Of a DNA stretch of 64,000 bases, positions 49,146-61,706 are shown piece by piece. Both the position numbers and the translations under genes were made by a program. Under the pieces are notes generated by a model. That model searched no databases, had not been told where the DNA came from, and saw only the letters and a list, made by a program, of their open reading frames with translations. Within the stretch, counting starts at the first letter, position 1; every line of letters begins with the position of its first letter. Source of the DNA: Cryptomeria japonica (Eukaryota; Streptophyta; Pinopsida; Cupressales; Cupressaceae); NCBI RefSeq assembly GCF_030272615.1, contig NC_081406.1, forward strand, positions 139,029,361 to 139,093,360, written 5' to 3'.

Positions 49146-50697
49146 TGTTGACATTATGTGAACCGGTATAAGGACATAATGATATTGTATGTTGTCATTG
49201 ATGTCAATATGTGATATGAAGTGAACCGGCATATGTGATATGTGAGAAGATAGAACCGGCATATGTGTGAACCGGTATATATGCCAAAGTGAAGCGGTAT
49301 ATTTGTTCAAGGTGAACCGGTATGTAGTTATGCATTGTATGACTACCGGTTGGTAGGTAGTTTCCACTTCAGGATTTCCGATTGGAGTACCTCAAGCCTG
49401 TGTGACTCAATCGGTGATCTTTGTGTGATGAGTTAGTAGCATAACAAAGAACAGATCGTGTTGCCACAAAATCCCTGTGCATGTGAAGGATCTTGCATGA
49501 AGAAGACTATCCCTAACCACCTTGGGAATGTGCAAAGTTTTTCAAACGGTGATAACATGTGATGGGTTATCAGCCGCCATGAAATCGGTGGATAATGGAC
49601 GATGGAGAATGTCTTGAGATCGATTCAAGATTGTTGCATTTAATGCAGTATGATTCAACGGTCACGATTGAACCATTTGAATTGCTTAACCTAATAGGTT
49701 TAGGGTTTAGGGTTTTTGCTACCGACCTATTTGTTTCCTATAAGGTCAATGTTGTGCTCCTTTCTAAAGTTGTTGGCAAAAATTTGTATGTGTGTATCCA
49801 AGGGAAGAGATACGCGATTCTTGCTAGACCAAAGGAGAGAGGAGATACCTGCACAGTGAATGTGCAGAAGGTGAAGAGGAGCCAAAATGGATCTGCATTA
49901 GCTTTGAGTGCTGCTACTAGATCATTGTAAGTCCTATTGATCTTTAACCACTTCAACAGTTGTGAAATCCCTTAACAGGGTAGCCTTAATCGACTTGATA
50001 CAAATCCCTTAACAGGGTAACTTGAAGTTATTGAGTTCTGGGAAGCTATAGAGCTCTAGAGATCCTTTAGCTATTGAGTTCTTTAAATCCTCTAACAAGG
50101 TAACCCTAACTGGGTTTAACCCTTAACCGGGTATTGTAACCATCCCTTAACCAGGTGATCCCTAATAGGATCGGTTCCTAGTAGAACCTATTGTAATGTC
50201 TTTAACCGGACAAGGCTCCTAACAGAGCGGACTTCTAAAGAGTTCAAAAAAGAAGCTTGTGGGTATTCATCCCCACTGTGGTTTTTCCCAGTTGGGTTTC
50301 CACATGAAAATATATGTGCCATGTGTGATGCTTTTATCTTGTGATGCTTTGTTATTACCTGTTAAGCTTATGATGGTTCAGTGTTTTATGCCTATCTATA
50401 AAACATATTGAACTAACTATTGTGAAGATCTGATGATAGTTTACCTGTTCATGCATGAGGGTGTAATGATACTATAGTATTGAGCTAAGAGGAAAGCTAA
50501 GAGAGTAACCGGTTTATGATTGTTTTAGTTGTTCTGGGTCTTGCTGGTTGCACTTTGTTTCAACCAGTGTCATTGTTTGCCAGTCATGTGGAGTATTTGC
50601 TATCAAACCGGTTTTGAACTGTAATTTTGTCTGTACTGATTCACCCCCCCCCCTCTCAATACCAGTTTGGTACTATTCGTTCATCATTGAGCTATGG
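49146..50697 (+). repeat. 3' LTR of the copia element
   Basis: 1,552 bases beginning TGTTGACATT, so this copy keeps the canonical TG start that the 5' copy has lost. Its final CA appears changed to GG. A 111-codon frame inside (49595-49930) also exists in the other LTR, but shows no domain and is probably not a gene. Confidence 0.93.
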
Positions 50698-52050
50698 ACA
50701 TTGATGGACTTTGATTATTATTTTATATAATGGATGATGATTTTATTATTTTATTATATGATAATGTATGGATGCATATGATCTGACCTATTTGTGATGC
50801 AGAATGGATGATTATGAGATGTATATATGCATATGTTATCTATGATGTTGGTAACATGTTTGTGGATTTAGGATGCATGTGTGTATGCCTATATGATATG
50901 CAATTTTTTTATTTTTTATGTAGATGAATATGATATGCATGTGTGTGGTGTATGATGATGTAAAATGTAGTGTAATTAATGAAATGCACCTAAGATGATG
51001 ATTTACATGGTATGCACTAATGCTCCTGTATAATGAAAACCCTTATTCAACCACTAGAAAGATGATAAACCAAAACAGTGTGGCCGTTTAATGACTTCCA
51101 TGACCATTTGTGTAAAAATTAAGGAGTGAGATCCAGATGCATAATGCCTTGGGAGAAACCTTATTCAGTCACTAGTATTATAAATATAGTGGTCTTGAAA
51201 GTGTGTTGAACTTGTTCTCGACTAACTTACCAAAATGTGATTATTTTCAAATGTTTTATATTGAATAGAGCGATTATTAATGATTGCAGAAATAAAAGAG
51301 GCAAATTAATGATGTGCATTATCATTCATGTGAGATATTAATGTTTGAATTGCATAAATCCAAAATGTAATGCACCTAAGATGAAATATGATAAATGATA
51401 AATGCAACTTAATGAAGATGTAACAAAATGATAATTCCATTATATGATAATGAAACTATATAAAAATGTTATGAAATATACTAAATGATATTGCAACTAT
51501 ATGATGATGAACATGCAATGCAAGTGGAACATTTTTTGAGAATGTGCCAACCGTACTACAATGATATAGGACTTGATAGAAGAAAATAGGAAAGTGAATA
51601 AATTGAGGTCTCCAAAATGAAAAATTGTAGGATGAAATGAAAATGATGGGATGGAGGGATTTGTTGTTATGCAAAATGTGGAGAGAAAACCTAATTTTGA
51701 TATTATCGAGGGTAGTCTACACCATTGATTATAAGAATCAAGATGTTATGAAAGACCCAAGGCATGGAATGACTCTCAGACAATAGGTATCCCTTACACA
51801 CAACAATGTAAACACCATATATATGGAGATACATGGTAGTAGGTTCATAAAAAGGAAAACCCTCAAACATGTCGTACCATGAAAACATGCCCTAGTGTAC
51901 ACCTACCCAAAACATACAAAGATATAGAATGATCTCGACAGTTGTAGATAGGAGTAGTCATAGGAAACAAGAGATGCAAATAAAAGAAAAAGACCCAATC
52001 ATGCAAACAAAATGCACAAGGCCAACTGACATCTCTTGCCAAGAGTAGGA
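50698..52050. other. AT-rich spacer between two LTR elements
   Basis: No gene recognised. It is rich in ATGATG, TATGCAT and ATAATG words, especially at 50700-51000 and 51360-51500, which look like low-complexity decay. Confidence 0.45.
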
Positions 52051-52055
52051 CTTAG

Positions 52056-53681
52056 TGATGCAAAGAGTCTTGAAGCTTGGTTTGATACACCTTCTTGAGT
52101 GACTTTTCCTTCTCAACTCTTCAACTACTCAAGTCCTTCCTATGGCACTTGGCATGGGTTGTGATAATGAGACCTCCAAGGTCTGAACCTTATTAACTTG
52201 CCTCCTAGGTATAGCCAATGGTTTCTAGACAATCAACTCCACCACTTGAGGTTGCCACCTCAGTTACTCACACACTCTTCTCTTGGGCTCCAACCACTCT
52301 TGCAAGGATCATAACACACAACCACTTCCTATGGTTTCCCAATGCATCTACAAGGTGTCTTCAATGTATTTTGAGGTTTAAGGCTCACCAAATCCATCAC
52401 TTGGGCTTCCTAACCCTTCTAGGTCTCTACCAGCACCAAATTAGGCCTAATTGCATTAGCCCTCCCTAGGCGGTTTTAGGGTCTTAGTTTGAAAAATACT
52501 GAAACAAGCCTATAAATAAATCATTTATTTGAGTACCCTTTTGGAATTTATAGACAATACCAGAAAAGTGCATCTGGGTTATCCATACAAGTAGGGTTTC
52601 CACTATTGCACTATTTTGAAGGGTTTAGGCCTCATCGATGACTTGGCAAGATGGGTCTAAAAATCTTCATGAGTCAAATCTCCTGGTCCAAAAAATTTGG
52701 GAAAATTCAAGGGCATTCAGAGGGCTTCCCATTCATATATCACTTGGTCTTGCACCAATCCCCATGTGCTCATAAATCACACCTTTCTTGCTGTCCTAAC
52801 TCACCTTCTCCCAGCAGTGAGCCTAGGGCTTCATTATTTCTCCTCCTCTGGGACCTAAAACACCACACACCCTATTCTAAAACTATGTACATAACCTAAC
52901 CTAGCATTATTATTTATTTCAACAAGTTCCATCAAAGAATGTCTAGGTTAGAGCCATTTTCTTGCTCTTAAACCCTACTTGCAAGGGTTTTGCTCCTAGT
53001 TGCAAAGAATGGAAGAAATCTCTACAACCTCGGACAATCAAACCTATAATAAGTCTTAAGGAAGAAAAATACAATGTACACTCAGAATTTCAATAAATTT
53101 GCACCATCTAGTTCGTACTGGACCGTACAAACAATGAAAATAAGTGTAAAACTGTCAAAAACCAGTGGAAACAAGGTTTCTTCACAAACCAAAAACTTGA
53201 TCTTGCATTTCCAAACCTTCAACCCGTACAAAGAAGTGATTTTTTTCTTATAAGATCTTGTTTTAGTAATTTCAACCAACTTTTTAATGCCTATAACCAA
53301 AAATGCAACATTTGCAAGAAATTGCAAAATGTTGCTCAACAACGTTTTACAACATTTTGCTCTAGGATGCAATTTTGCATTCTAATACATTTTAAGACTC
53401 CTGAAGGTCCTCAAACACCCTACAAGACCTAAACACAACTCAATTGACCCCTAATACATGAATACATTCATCTAGAGTACTTTACTTGTGAACTACCTAA
53501 GCATCTCACTTCTCAGGCTGTCAACATCCTGAACACAATTGACTCAAACCAAAACTTGGACAACTCAACCATGGCTCTACTAAGTCCTTAATGATTGGTC
53601 CATTATTACATCACAAAGATAACACACAAAATTAAAAGAAAACAAAGATTTCATACTTGAAGTGTTAGGTGCCCTCCACCA
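52056..53681 (-). repeat. 3' LTR of the chromovirus
   Basis: 1,626 bases. On the plus strand it starts TGATG and ends CCACCA. It aligns throughout with 59383-61000, with numerous point differences and small indels. The adjacent minus-strand sequence CCCCAAGGGAGTA, just inside the element, is a plausible polypurine tract. Confidence 0.93.
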
Positions 53682-53699
53682 TACTCCCTTGGGGCAAAG

Positions 53700-54975
53700 A
53701 ATTCAAGTCCCTTGAGTTATAAGGTCTGAAATCTCCACTCCATGTTGAAGTATATTTGCCTCTGACATCCACATGGCATCTGGATCAGGTAACCCTTTCC
53801 ACTTGACAAGATAGTGTTGGTATTTTGGTATGGTTTTGTCATTGATTTCAACACCTACTAAATCCTATCAACTCTAGTACTTTGGAGAATCAACAACATT
53901 CACCAGCAAGCAAATGAATTATGCACAGTCATCAGTATATTGTACACCGGCATGATATAATGATCACTGACACTTGGAATGGCATGGGAAACACTTGGTA
54001 ATGTCGAAGACATTGTTTGGACACCTTGTCTTGGAGATTTTTTTATGGGCATATTTGTATTTGCATATTTGCTATTACCGGCAAATAGGTCCAGGTTATA
54101 CACCGGTAGGTTTATCTTTTCCAGATCAGCACGACATGCTATGGAGATGATTTATTATTGTTGTAAATGCATCAAGCTGACATGTTGAATCAGTTATTGT
54201 ATCGGATATTATTTTGTTTGTAAAATGATTTTATTGTAACCTACTCAAATTGGTCTTAGGTTATGGTATAAATGTAAGATCTTATTTGTAAGGTTGGATG
54301 TGGAATGCGAAAAAGATTTGTGTGAAGGTATATGCGAGAATAAGAAGAGCTATACACACAGACATCATTTGAAGGAGAAGGAAGGTTTTTGTGAAAGCAT
54401 ATCAAAACTACACCAGTACTGAATCCAACATATGAAGATGCTATTTTGATTTGTACATCCTTATTGGATTTAACCATCCAATTGTAGTCAGTGTGACTCC
54501 TATTTTGTGTTTGAGCAGTGAGCTCTAGGCGCTTGGCCTTTCTGCATGTGCAGACCCCATTTGTATACACTTACTATCTATAGTAGTATCATCTGATTGT
54601 GGGTAAGGTTTCCCACCATGGTTTTTCCCCTTACAGGGTTTCCACGTACAAATATTGGTGTTATGTGTAGTGGATGACTTTGTCTTTTATTTCATGCATT
54701 AATCTTTACCGGTATTGCAATTATCTGATAAAACTGTCCATCGGTATAAAAGACTAGTTCACCGATATTAAGAAGAAAGTTGATTAAGTTGTTTTTTGGT
54801 TTAAATTTATTTAACTAATTCACCCCCCCCCCCTCTCAGTTGTCCCCAAACCTAACAGATAGTGCTTGTAGACTCCTTTCCTTGTCTTTTTTATCACCTT
54901 GGTATCCAAGATACTTTCTAACTCAACCAGTTGACTAGGTGGCAAATCCTTTACCAGTGATGGCATGTCTATCTA
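53700..54975 (-). pseudogene. Chromodomain at the pol C-terminus, split by a solo LTR
   Basis: Read on the minus strand across the inserted solo LTR, the flanks give V-Y-K-HYLVKWKG, then W-SEANILQHG. This is the chromodomain hallmark (aromatic residues around a LVKWKG core). The left flank starts just after a TAG at 54975-54973. Chromodomains of this kind guide integration into heterochromatin by reading methylated histone H3. Here the insertion destroys the domain. Confidence 0.85.
53815..54857 (+). mobile_element. Solo copia-type LTR nested in the chromovirus
   Basis: A 1,043-base insert begins TGTTGGTATT and ends CCTAACA. It is flanked by perfect GATAG repeats (53810-53814 and 54858-54862). 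It contains ACCGGT words, and a TTCACCCCCCCCCTCTCAGT segment near its right end that is shared with the LTRs of the copia element at 43163-50697. It is therefore a related family. No internal coding region remains, so the full element was probably lost by LTR-LTR recombination. Orientation is judged from the shared right end. Confidence 0.9.
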
Positions 54976-55985
54976 ATTTGTTGGTGACTCTCCCTTGTAT
55001 GGATATAGATCACATACATTAAAAATAGGAGATATCCCCAAGGTAGGAGGAAGTTCAACCTCATACGCATTATGCCCATACTTGTGCACCACCTTGAGAG
55101 GTCCAATTTTCTTCATCATGAGCTTGATAGGTTGCCCTTTTGGAAGTCTCTCCTTCCTAAGGTATGCCAAAACTAAGTCTCCTACTTTAAATTGTACCTT
55201 CCTCCTTGTTTTATCTGCTTGAACCTTATACTATTCGGATTTTTTTTGTAAGGGCTGCCTTACTTTATCATGTACCTCATTTAATACCTTTTGCAATGTT
55301 CTCCCCTTGTGCACTCTTGGGTTCCAATAAACTGAGATCTCTGAGCTCCAATATGCCCCTAGGATAGAATCCATACACTATCTCAAAAGGAATTTTACCT
55401 GTGTTATGGTTCACTAAGTCATTATATGCATATTCTACCTGTCCAAGTACTAGATCCCAAGTCTTCCCATATTGTTTGGTAAGACATCTTAGCAAATTAC
55501 CCAATGATTGATTGATTACCTCTTCTGTCCATCTCATTGAGGATGATAGGCAGATGAGAAAGATAACATGGTGCCCAACTTCCTCCAAAAGTGGATCAAA
55601 AAATTCACATCTCTATCACTAACAATGCTGATTGGAAGACCATGAATCCTGACCATCTCCTTGAAGAAGAGGCCTGCAATATAGGTGGCATCTTTGGTGC
55701 TCTTACAAGATATGAAATGTGTCATTTTTCCAAACCTATCTACCACCACATACACACTATCAAACCCTCTTGGTGTCCTAGGCAAGCCTAACACAAAATA
55801 CATGCTCAAACATTACCAAGGCCTTTGAGGTATGACCAAGGGTTGATATAGACCTGCATTACTTGAGGTTCCTTTTTCTCTTTGGCAGATGGTACATTTC
55901 TCTACAAACCTTCTCACTTCTAATTGCAACTTGGGCCAATAATAAAACCTACCAACCTACTCCAAAGTCTTATCAATGCCAAAAT
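54973..55985 (-). pseudogene. Chromovirus integrase, broken
   Basis: The HH-CC zinc domain is visible as FYYWPKLQLEVRRF...KCTICQR (about 55945-55875). In the core, the first catalytic Asp appears as Tyr (SMYFVLGLP, about 55805). The second is present in [13 protein letters not shown] (about 55620). A TGA and a one-base deletion follow YHPQ (about 55535), after which EEVINQSLGNLLRCL continues in another frame. The C-terminal GPLKVV-KYG-NAYEVELP stretch (about 55105-55050) is the usual integrase tail. Stops at TLE*V and RPW*C interrupt the start. Confidence 0.88.
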
Positions 55986-56040
55986 GACCTCCTAGACCTC
56001 CTGGATGCTTCTCTTGAATAATATTTTGCCTCATAGAACA

Positions 56041-57951
56041 TTAAGGTATGCAAAGAAGATGACCTTTAAACAAAAAACCCTCTTGTATCATGTATTCAGA
56101 ATAAGAGACATGTGAGGTGTTAGAAAAATTAGTACAAACATTATATATCTTTGCAAAATCCTTATCATCCTTGTAGAGATCTTTTAACTCACTCAAACCC
56201 ACACTTTGCAATTGTATCTCCTGCATAGTCATGATTCTCCTACTTAGTGCATCAACCACTTTGTTGTCTATCCCTTTCTTGTGTTTAATAGTGAATGTAT
56301 AGGACTGTAGGTACTAAACCCACTTTAGGTGTCTTTGGTTCAACTTATCTTGCCCATTGAGGAAACTAGGGGCATGGTTGCCAGTGAAGACTACAAATTC
56401 TTTGGGCAGCAAGTAGTGACACCTTTTTTTCAATGCTTGAACCATTGCATACAACTCCAAGTCATATGTGGATTACCTTTGCTTGGCTTCATTTAACTTT
56501 TTTGAGAAGAGAGCTCTATGATGTCCCTCTTGGCCTAAAACTACCCCTATTGCCCTTTGGCTTGCATCACAATCTACTATAAACAACTGATTAAAATAAG
56601 GTAGTCTAAGGGTTGGTAGCTCTTCTATCTTGGTTTTCAACATTTCAAACCCATCATTGGCTTCCTTTGTCCACTTAAAGTGACATTTAATTCCTCCTTT
56701 AATGGTCTTGAGAATAGGAGCACAAACGTGGCTAAAGTTTCTCACAAATTTTCTATAAAAAGATGTCATTCCATGAAATCTTCTAGCTTCACTTATGCCC
56801 CTAGGGATAGGACAATTAAGTATTTCTTCTACCTTACTTGGATCCATCTTTAAACATCCATGATAAATAACAAAACCAAGGTATACAAGCTTTGTTTTCA
56901 AAAACTCACATTTTTCAAGGTTAATCTTGAGTTGAGCCTCCTTCAACTTCTTCAAAACCATCTCCAGATGCTTGAGGTGTTCCTCCTTGAACCTGTTGTA
57001 GATCAAAATTTCATCAAGATACACAATAAAAAATATACCAATAAACTCAACTAAGACTTCATTCATGAGCCTTTGGAAGGTACTAGGTGCATTGGTGAGG
57101 CCAAATGGCATCACCAACCACTCATATAGGCCTGCATTGGTTCTAAAGGTTGTCTTACATTTATCTCCCAAACTGATTCTGATCTGATGATAACCAGACT
57201 TCAAGTCCACCTTTATGAAGTAGCTTGCACCTCCTAGATTGTCTAATAGGTCCTCAGTCCTTGTAATGGGAAACTGGTACCTTATAGTAATCTTGTTGAT
57301 TGCTCTTGAGTCTGTGTACATTCTCCATTTGCCTCCCTTTTTTGGCACCAAGATTGTATGAACAACACATGGACTCAAACTCTTCTTGAGAAACCCTTTG
57401 TCTAAGAGTTCTTGCACTTGTTTGGTGATCTCTTCATTTTGACTAGGTGTCATTTTGTAGGCAACTTTGTTTGGCAGATTGGCCCTTGGTATTAAGTCTA
57501 TTTGATGATTTACATCTCTCATTGGAGGCAAAGAATCAAGTATGTCATCCCCTATCACTTCTGCATATTGCTTGAGTAGACCTTGCACCTCTTGAGGTAC
57601 TTCACTCATTGGATATACCTTGGCTTCATCTCTAGGCTTCAACACTATAGCATGGACATCATGACCTTCTTATTTCAACACTTTGAGAAAATCTTTACCT
57701 CTCATCAACATTACACTTGAGCCTATTTTCTTTTCTTCCTTTGGTTCAGGTAGTGGATCCATTTGATGCTTCTTCCCATTCTCAATGATAAGATAGTTGT
57801 TCTTTTCCCCATCATGAGTAGCTCTCACATCACATTGCCATGGACAACCAATCAGAAAATGACAAGCATCCATAGGCAATATGTCACATAGTAATTTGTC
57901 CTTATTCAACAATTTTAAAATACCCCTATTCTTGTTCATCAACCAAGACAT
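56041..57951 (-). pseudogene. Chromovirus reverse transcriptase and RNase H, broken
   Basis: The longest open piece is 390 codons (57645-56473). It shows VDLKSGYHQIRI (residues 146-157), MPFGLTNAPSTFQRLMN (179-195) and the active site FIVYLDEILIY, where YLDD is expected; the second Asp is Glu at residue 212. RNase H begins with IVDCDASQRAIGVVL and continues beyond a TAA at 56475-56473 into STYDLELYAMVQALK, a TAG within WV*YLQSYTF, and VDALSRR at about 56255. Reading also extends upstream through a TAA at 57672-57670 in the same frame. The family role is copying element RNA into DNA. Confidence 0.93.
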
Positions 57952-57958
57952 GTTGACC

Positions 57959-58563
57959 CTAATTGAGCCATGATACCTTGTAAGGAGTGAGATAAGGCAA
58001 TCTTTTCAGTTTGAGTTTGTCCACCATTTCAACTGAGACAATATTCTCAATGGAACCTGAATCTACAATCACTTTAAAAATCTTCCCATGTGACCTACAA
58101 GGGTTCCTAAACAACCTTTTCCTTTGTGGTGGCTCTTGAGCTTGGGGTATCTTGAGCATTGTTCTCCTCATCATCAAGTTTTCTCCATTTGTTACTGGCC
58201 CTACCTTACTGATTGAAGAAGTTACACTCTTAGTGTCCTCCTCTTGTAACAATTGAGTTCTTCTTTCCCCCATGTATGAGCTTGTGGAGCTTGAGGCTTT
58301 CCTCGGGCACTTACTCATGGTATGCCCAACTTGATTGTAATGATAACACCTACCGATGAAGATTGTATTTCCTTTTCCTGAGTTTCCAAACTTGCCCCTA
58401 AAATTGCTCCTTCCTCTATAGGATCCTCTAAATTCTCCCCTCTAAGAGTCCCCACTGCCTTCTTGGCCTTGTGGCTCTTCATTTCTTGGTGATTGCTTCC
58501 CTCTACCAAAGTTTCCTCTACCTCTAAAATTCTTACCTTCCCTATGTTTCTGATTTTGTTCAC
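57959..58563 (-). pseudogene. Chromovirus gag end and protease, broken
   Basis: The zinc knuckle reads CYHYNQVGHTMSKC (about 58350-58305), with Tyr in place of the second cysteine. The retropepsin active site is VIVDSGSIENIVS (about 58070-58030). Downstream the frame changes near 57955, just before DILPMDACHFLIGCPWQCD, the end of the protease region. In active relatives the protease cleaves the Gag-Pol polyprotein. Confidence 0.88.
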
Positions 58564-58569
58564 TCCTTT

Positions 58570-59345
58570 TGATCTTCTCTTCTGCCCTTAGGGCCAACTA
58601 AAATCACTTATGGATAGTATTTGGTGTGAGGATACTTATCTCATCTTGTATATTCTATCTAAGGCCATTCATGTGCCTGGCCAACTTCTTCACTTCATTC
58701 TCATGCTTCCTATCCTTAAATTGAGTTTGTGGAATTCTTCAGTGTATGCATTGACATCTAACTCCCTTTGTTTCAGATTTTGCAGTCTCTTATAGATTTG
58801 AACTTCATAATCTCCTGCAAGGAATTGTGCCTTAAGTCTGATCTTCATACACTCCCAAGAAGTTATCTTGTTTTTGCCTTCTTGTATCCTTTCTTCTTGC
58901 ATCATATTCCACCAAACCAATTATGATCCTCTCATCCTTGATTTGGCCACATTGACTCTTTTCTCTTGTACTACCTCTTTGTAATGAAAATGATTATTGA
59001 GAGCCTCTATCCAATCTACAAACTCTTCTCCATTGAGGTTTCCTCCATAGGTGGGTATCCATCCAAGTTGTCTTTAGAAATAGATTTGAATGCATCCAAG
59101 AATAGGTTTTGGTCTTGAGGCATGGCTACTACTATTGGTTCCTCTCCATCTTCCACTTCTTCATCAATCTCATCACCCCAATCTATCTTAACCTTTCCCT
59201 TCTCCTTCTTAACCTCTCGGGTTCCTCTACTTCCTTCTGCATCCTTCAATCTTTCTATCATCTTTGCCACCATCTACCGGATTTCTTTTGGAGTCATTTC
59301 CTTTGGATGCATTGAACTTTCTTCTGATTCTTCACAATCTGACAT
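58570..59345 (-). pseudogene. Chromovirus gag, first part, broken
   Basis: The ATG at 59345-59343 starts MSDCEESEESS and is followed by a TAG in PKEIR*MVAKMIERL. After an acidic linker the frame changes near 59055 into NGEEFVDWIEALNNHF. It then reaches LVWWNMMQEER...KITSWECMKIRLKAQF (58920-58820), the gag capsid signature. Position directly after the primer site and the domain order make the call firm, but the protein is cut into at least three pieces. Confidence 0.88.
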
Positions 59346-59366
59346 ACACCAAATCTTTCAAAGAAT

Positions 59367-59379
59367 GGCTTTGATACCA
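59367..59379 (-). other. Primer binding site of the chromovirus
   Basis: On the minus strand TGGTATCAAAGCC lies three bases after the 5' LTR, matching the tRNA-iMet complement used by many plant LTR elements. Confidence 0.85.
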
Positions 59380-59382
59380 CTC

Positions 59383-61000
59383 TGATGTAGAGAGTCTTGG
59401 AGATTGGTTTGATACACCTTCTTGAGTGACTTGTCCTTCTCAATTCTTGAACTTCTCAAGTCCTTCCTATGGCACTTGGCAGGGGTTATGATAATGAGAC
59501 CTACAAGGTCTAAACCTTCTTGACTTTCCTCCTAGGTATATCTAATGGTTTCTAGACAATCAAGTCCACCACTTGAGGTTGCCACCTCAGTTACTCACAC
59601 ACTCTTCTCTTGGGCTCCAACCACTCCTGCAAGGATCTTAACACACAACCACTTCCTATGGTTTCCCAATGCATCTAAAAGGTGTCTTCAATATATTTTG
59701 AGTTTTAAGTCTCACCAAATCCATTTCCTGGGCTTCCTAACCCTTCTAGGTCTCTACCGGCACCAAATTAGGCCTAATTGCATTAGCCCTCCCTAGGCAG
59801 TTTTAGGGTCTTATTTTTAAAAATTCCCAAACAAGAATAGAAATAAACCATGGATTTGAGTACCCTTTTGTAAGTTACAGACAATAATAGAAAAGTGCAT
59901 CTGGGTTATCCATACAAGTGGGGTTTCCAATGTTGCACTATTTTGAAGGGTTTAGGCCTCACCGGTGACTTGACAAGATGGGTCTAAAAATATTCACCAG
60001 TCAAATATCATGCTCCAAAAAATTTGGGAAAATTCAAGGGCACTTAGAGGGCTTTCCATTCATGTGTCACTTGGTCCTGCACCAATCCCCATGTGCTCAT
60101 AAATCATACCTTTCTTGCTATCCTAACTCACCTACTCCTAGCATTGAGCCTAGGGCTTCATTGTTTCTCCTCCTTTGGGACCTGCAACACCACACACCCT
60201 ATTCTAAAACTATGTATATACCCTAACCTAGCATTCTTATATATTTCAATAGGTTCCATCAAATAATGCCTAGGCTAGAGCCATTTTCTTGCTCTTAAAC
60301 CCTACTTGCAAGGGTTTTGCTCCTAGTTGCAAAGAATGGAAGAAATATCTATAACCTCGGACAATAAAAACTGAAAATAAACATTAAGGAAGACAAATAC
60401 AATGTACACTCATGAATTTACACCATCTAGTCTGTACTGGACTGTACAAACAATGAAAATAAGTGTAAAACTATCAAAAACCGGTGGAAACAAGGTTTCT
60501 TCACAAACCAAAAACTTGCTCTTGCATTTTCAATCCTTGAACCCATACAATGAAGTAAATTTTGGCTTATATTCTCTTGTTTCAGTTGGTTCAACCAACT
60601 TTTTAATGCCTATAACAAAAAATGCAACTTTTGCAAGAAATTGCAAAATGTTGCTCAACAACTTTTTACAACTTTTTGCTCCAGGATGCAATTTTACATT
60701 CTAATGCATTGTAAGACTCTTGAAGGTCCTCAAACACCCTAGAAGACATAAACACAACTCAATTGACCCCTAATACATGAATACATTCATCTGGAGTACT
60801 TTACTAGTGAACTACCTAAGCATCTCACTTCTCAGGCTGTCAACATCTTGAACACAATTGACTCAAACCAAAACTTGGACAACTCAACCATGGCTCTACC
60901 AAGTCCTCAATGGTTGGTCCATTATAACATCACAAATATAACACACAAACTTAAAAGAAAACAAAGATTTCATACTTGGAGTGTTAGGTTCCCTGCACCA
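59383..61000 (-). repeat. 5' LTR of the chromovirus
   Basis: 1,618 bases, from TGATG on the plus strand to CACCA at 61000, immediately followed by the CTTAG duplication. The short frames inside (for example 59545-59796) exist in both LTRs and are not genes. Confidence 0.93.
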
Positions 61001-61005
61001 CTTAG

Positions 61006-61324
61006 GTTTGTTGATAAATTGTTGGACATGGGAAGGATGTATCCCAGTGGGCAGGGGTGAGTGATGAAACTGAATAGGTAATAGAGTAGGTGGTATGGAC
61101 ATATGTATGCAAATATGGTACTGACTGCAAAGATTCGGTTAAGCTTATGTGGATGAGTGTCTGGATGACGTTGAAGTCAAGAAGAAGCTCAAGCTCAAGA
61201 ATCAGGGTTAAGCTCACTGTATTTGGATGGAAGCTCAGTGTGATGGGCGAAAAGCTCAGGATGGTGGGATAAAATCTCAATACATTGGGATAATCCTCAT
61301 TCATGGCTGGGACAAAGACTCATT
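61006..61324. other. Spacer with repeated AAGCTCA words
   Basis: No gene recognised. AAGCTCA occurs at least five times in 61175-61260, suggesting a degenerate short tandem repeat. This is the pre-insertion sequence on the right of the chromovirus. Confidence 0.45.
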
Positions 61325-61706
61325 TGTAGACACCTAAAAATGTCTCATTAATTCTACACTAATTATTCGTCTATTTAATTAAGTAATTCTTTAATTATTT
61401 GATTAAACTAACTATTTCTTCTAATCGTCGCCTTTCAACACTTCTAATTATTCTATTTTAATTAGTTAACCCTATCTCAATTATTAATTAAATATCAATT
61501 ATTTAATTAATTATGATTTATTCCTTAGTTAAATAATCTTTATTATTTAATTAATTCAATCTCCTAAGTTTAAGTAATTTCTTTTAAATTATTTAAATTA
61601 AATTAATTAAATTCCTCCAATTTCCCAAATTATAATTTCAATTGATTTCATCTAGTTTCATTTAATATTTCCCTAAATTCGAATCTCACTGCATTTCAAT
61701 TCATTT
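61325..61706 (-). repeat. AT-rich LTR fragment starting TGTAGACACC
   Basis: TGTAGACACCTAAAAATGTC at 61325 is the reverse complement of the end seen at about 920-939. It is followed by AT palindromes (AATTAAATTAATT style) as in 688-914 and 39800-40030. It is cut on the right by the copia LTR that starts at 61707. Confidence 0.5.

Larger units (their letters stand above)
43163..50697 (+). mobile_element. Ty1-copia retrotransposon with both LTRs
   Basis: It consists of two long LTRs (43163-44748 and 49146-50697), a tRNA-Met type primer site, gag, a single-frame pol, and a polypurine tract. The order protease, integrase, reverse transcriptase, RNase H is the copia order. Comparing the first 275 bases of the two LTRs I count about eight differences, mostly transitions, so the insertion is moderately young. 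No 5-bp target duplication is visible: the left LTR begins inside a TA-repeat and has lost its TGTTGACA start (TTTTGGCA). The sequence after the right LTR is ACATT. All genes carry stops, so the copy is defective. Confidence 0.93.
52056..61000 (-). mobile_element. Ty3-gypsy chromovirus with both LTRs and CTTAG target duplication
   Basis: The LTRs lie at 52056-53681 and 59383-61000. The element is bounded by CTTAG on both sides (52051-52055 and 61001-61005). On the minus strand the order is LTR, PBS (59379-59367), gag, protease, RT, RNase H, integrase, chromodomain, LTR. That is the order of plant chromoviruses. Most of pol from 57951 down to 55534 is in one frame, with scattered stops. A solo LTR of another family (53815-54857) is inserted in the chromodomain. 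Catalytic residues are damaged in RT and integrase, so the copy cannot move by itself. Confidence 0.95.

Noticed and set aside
48921-49367. 148-codon minus-strand frame over the copia 3' end
   Set aside because: It runs antisense across the polypurine tract and LTR; part of it recurs at 43118-43384 only because the LTRs are repeated.
52218-52469. 83-codon frame shared with 59545-59796
   Set aside because: Both are inside the two LTRs of the chromovirus and are antisense to it.
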